DNA from: JBDTES01 sp039922435
GTDB taxonomy: Bacteria; Patescibacteriota; Saccharimonadia; Saccharimonadales; UBA4665
Length of the DNA stretch: 11,732 nt
Assembly: GCA_039922435.1 (NCBI GenBank)
Contig: JBDTES010000035.1
Coordinates: 1 to 11,732, forward strand
Direction of reading: 5' to 3'
Under the pieces are notes generated by a model. That model was not told the DNA's origin. It searched no databases and was given only the letters and a program-made list of their open reading frames with translations. Every line of letters starts with the position of its first letter. Position 1 is the stretch's first letter. Positions 11,290 through 11,732 of the stretch are shown here, one piece after another. Position numbers and translations under genes: made by a program.

Positions 11290-11732
11290 TTATGCAGTGA
11301 TTATCGCAGACACACGCTCCAATATTAAATCGACGGATTTATTGACGTCGGAATCGCCTTGGACCGATATGATGTTACTGGTGTAGCCGTGAGTTGAGGC
11401 GCTTTGGTAGGTATTAACGAACCGATCGAAAGTAGTATCTGATGGTCCGTGGCCGCCGGCCTGTTTGCGTTTGGTTGTTCGCTGGTGAGCAAGGCTAGTA
11501 TCGATATTTAATTCTACAATCAGTAATTCTAGTTCTGATGTATTTTCTAAAGCATTAGTCCGAAGTCGATCGATCATTTTGTCGAAAATATCCAAATCGG
11601 TAAAAGGCTGATTCCAAATAATGATCTTGTGGTTTCGGATTCCTCTGTAGGCCTGATTACGGAGGAATCTATATGGGAACAACTTTTCATCAACGCCTTC
11701 GGCGGCCTGTGTTTTGCAGTGTTTATGATAAG
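11290..11732 (-). CDS. Putative zeta-toxin/AAA-type P-loop kinase, N-terminal part outside window
   Basis: The frame is open to the right edge. About 147 C-terminal residues are visible and the N-terminus, where a Walker A loop would lie, is missing. KIIIWNQPFTDLDIFDKMID is followed by LELLIVELNID, a Walker B-like strand, and by AHQRTTKRKQAGGHGPSDTT, where the arginine-rich segment and GGHG resemble the lid region of zeta-toxin and related nucleoside or sugar kinases. The closing ISVQGDSDVNKSVDLILERV fits the last strand and helix of such folds. A TTG at 11682 is a possible internal start but would cut the fold, so the gene is read as partial. The exact substrate is unknown. No antitoxin-like gene is next to its 3' end. 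Confidence 0.6.
   Translation of the reverse strand, partial: YHKHCKTQAAEGVDEKLFPYRFLRNQAYRGIRNHKIIIWNQPFTDLDIFDKMIDRLRTNALENTSELELLIVELNIDTSLAHQRTTKRKQAGGHGPSDTTFDRFVNTYQSASTHGYTSNIISVQGDSDVNKSVDLILERVSAIITA

Noticed and set aside
1..11732. Recoded TGA (glycine or tryptophan) as in some Patescibacteria.
   Set aside because: All genes read through intact families with no in-frame TGA, and tryptophan is encoded by TGG throughout.
1..11732. Mobile elements, CRISPR arrays, integrase or attachment sites at the three tRNA genes.
   Set aside because: No transposase or integrase, no regularly spaced repeats and no duplicated tRNA 3' end were seen.
1..11732. The tetramer CTAG appears frequent (roughly sixty copies by hand count).
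   Set aside because: This is only a little above what base composition predicts; it shows CTAG is not avoided but does not indicate a specific element.

Overview
This window looks like a compact bacterial chromosome segment, and candidate phylum Saccharibacteria or another Patescibacteria lineage is my best guess at moderate to low confidence. The reasons are indirect: short intergenic gaps, several small proteins of unknown function, many apparently leaderless genes, and protein types I associate with environmental members of that group (SIS-domain protein, HPP protein, Mo/cytochrome b fusion). No rRNA or phylogenetic marker is present to settle it. The genetic code reads as standard: TGA never interrupts a gene. 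It is also never used as a stop in the 15 genes whose ends are visible.

Layout from left to right. 1-1461 (minus): a heavy-metal P-type ATPase running off the left edge, with its promoter just upstream. 1528-1689 (minus): a tRNA-His unit with promoter and terminator. 1733-2728 (minus): a YihY/BrkB-type membrane protein. 2842-3743 (minus): a two-gene operon of a small membrane protein and an anchored, cysteine-containing exported protein, neither recognised. 3853-3929 (minus): tRNA-Arg(UCU), with a hairpin-rich stretch upstream. 4097-4924 (plus): an ATP-grasp ligase whose 3' end overlaps by 47 bp the convergent DUF488 gene (4878-5420). The DUF488 gene follows an NADPH-dependent FMN reductase (5445-6014) on the minus strand. 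6096-7052 (plus): a SIS-domain sugar-phosphate isomerase-like protein. 7122-7794 (plus): a 26-codon ORF followed one base later by an HPP-family membrane protein. 7834-11051: a divergent redox locus. 11139-11213 (minus): tRNA-Gly(UCC). 11290-11732 (minus): the C-terminal part of a putative P-loop kinase running off the right edge.

The redox locus is the most interesting part. On the minus strand, a five-helix b-type cytochrome is fused to a sulfite-oxidase-fold molybdopterin domain, followed two bases later by a small tail-anchored protein. Divergent from it, across a 57-bp promoter region, lie an ArsR-type regulator with four cysteines, a ferredoxin-NADP reductase-like flavoprotein and an 85-residue unknown protein, closed by a strong terminator. 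Charge distribution places the molybdenum domain in the cytoplasm. A simple reading is electron flow from NAD(P)H through the flavoprotein and membrane haem to the Mo site, under thiol or metal control. The substrate cannot be read from sequence.

A second theme is transcription and translation start architecture. The 9-mer TGATATACT occurs four times, each as a -10 element upstream of a gene. At several genes the -10 hexamer sits 5-7 bases before the start codon, so the start codon would coincide with the transcription start. Genes inside operons instead carry textbook Shine-Dalgarno sequences.
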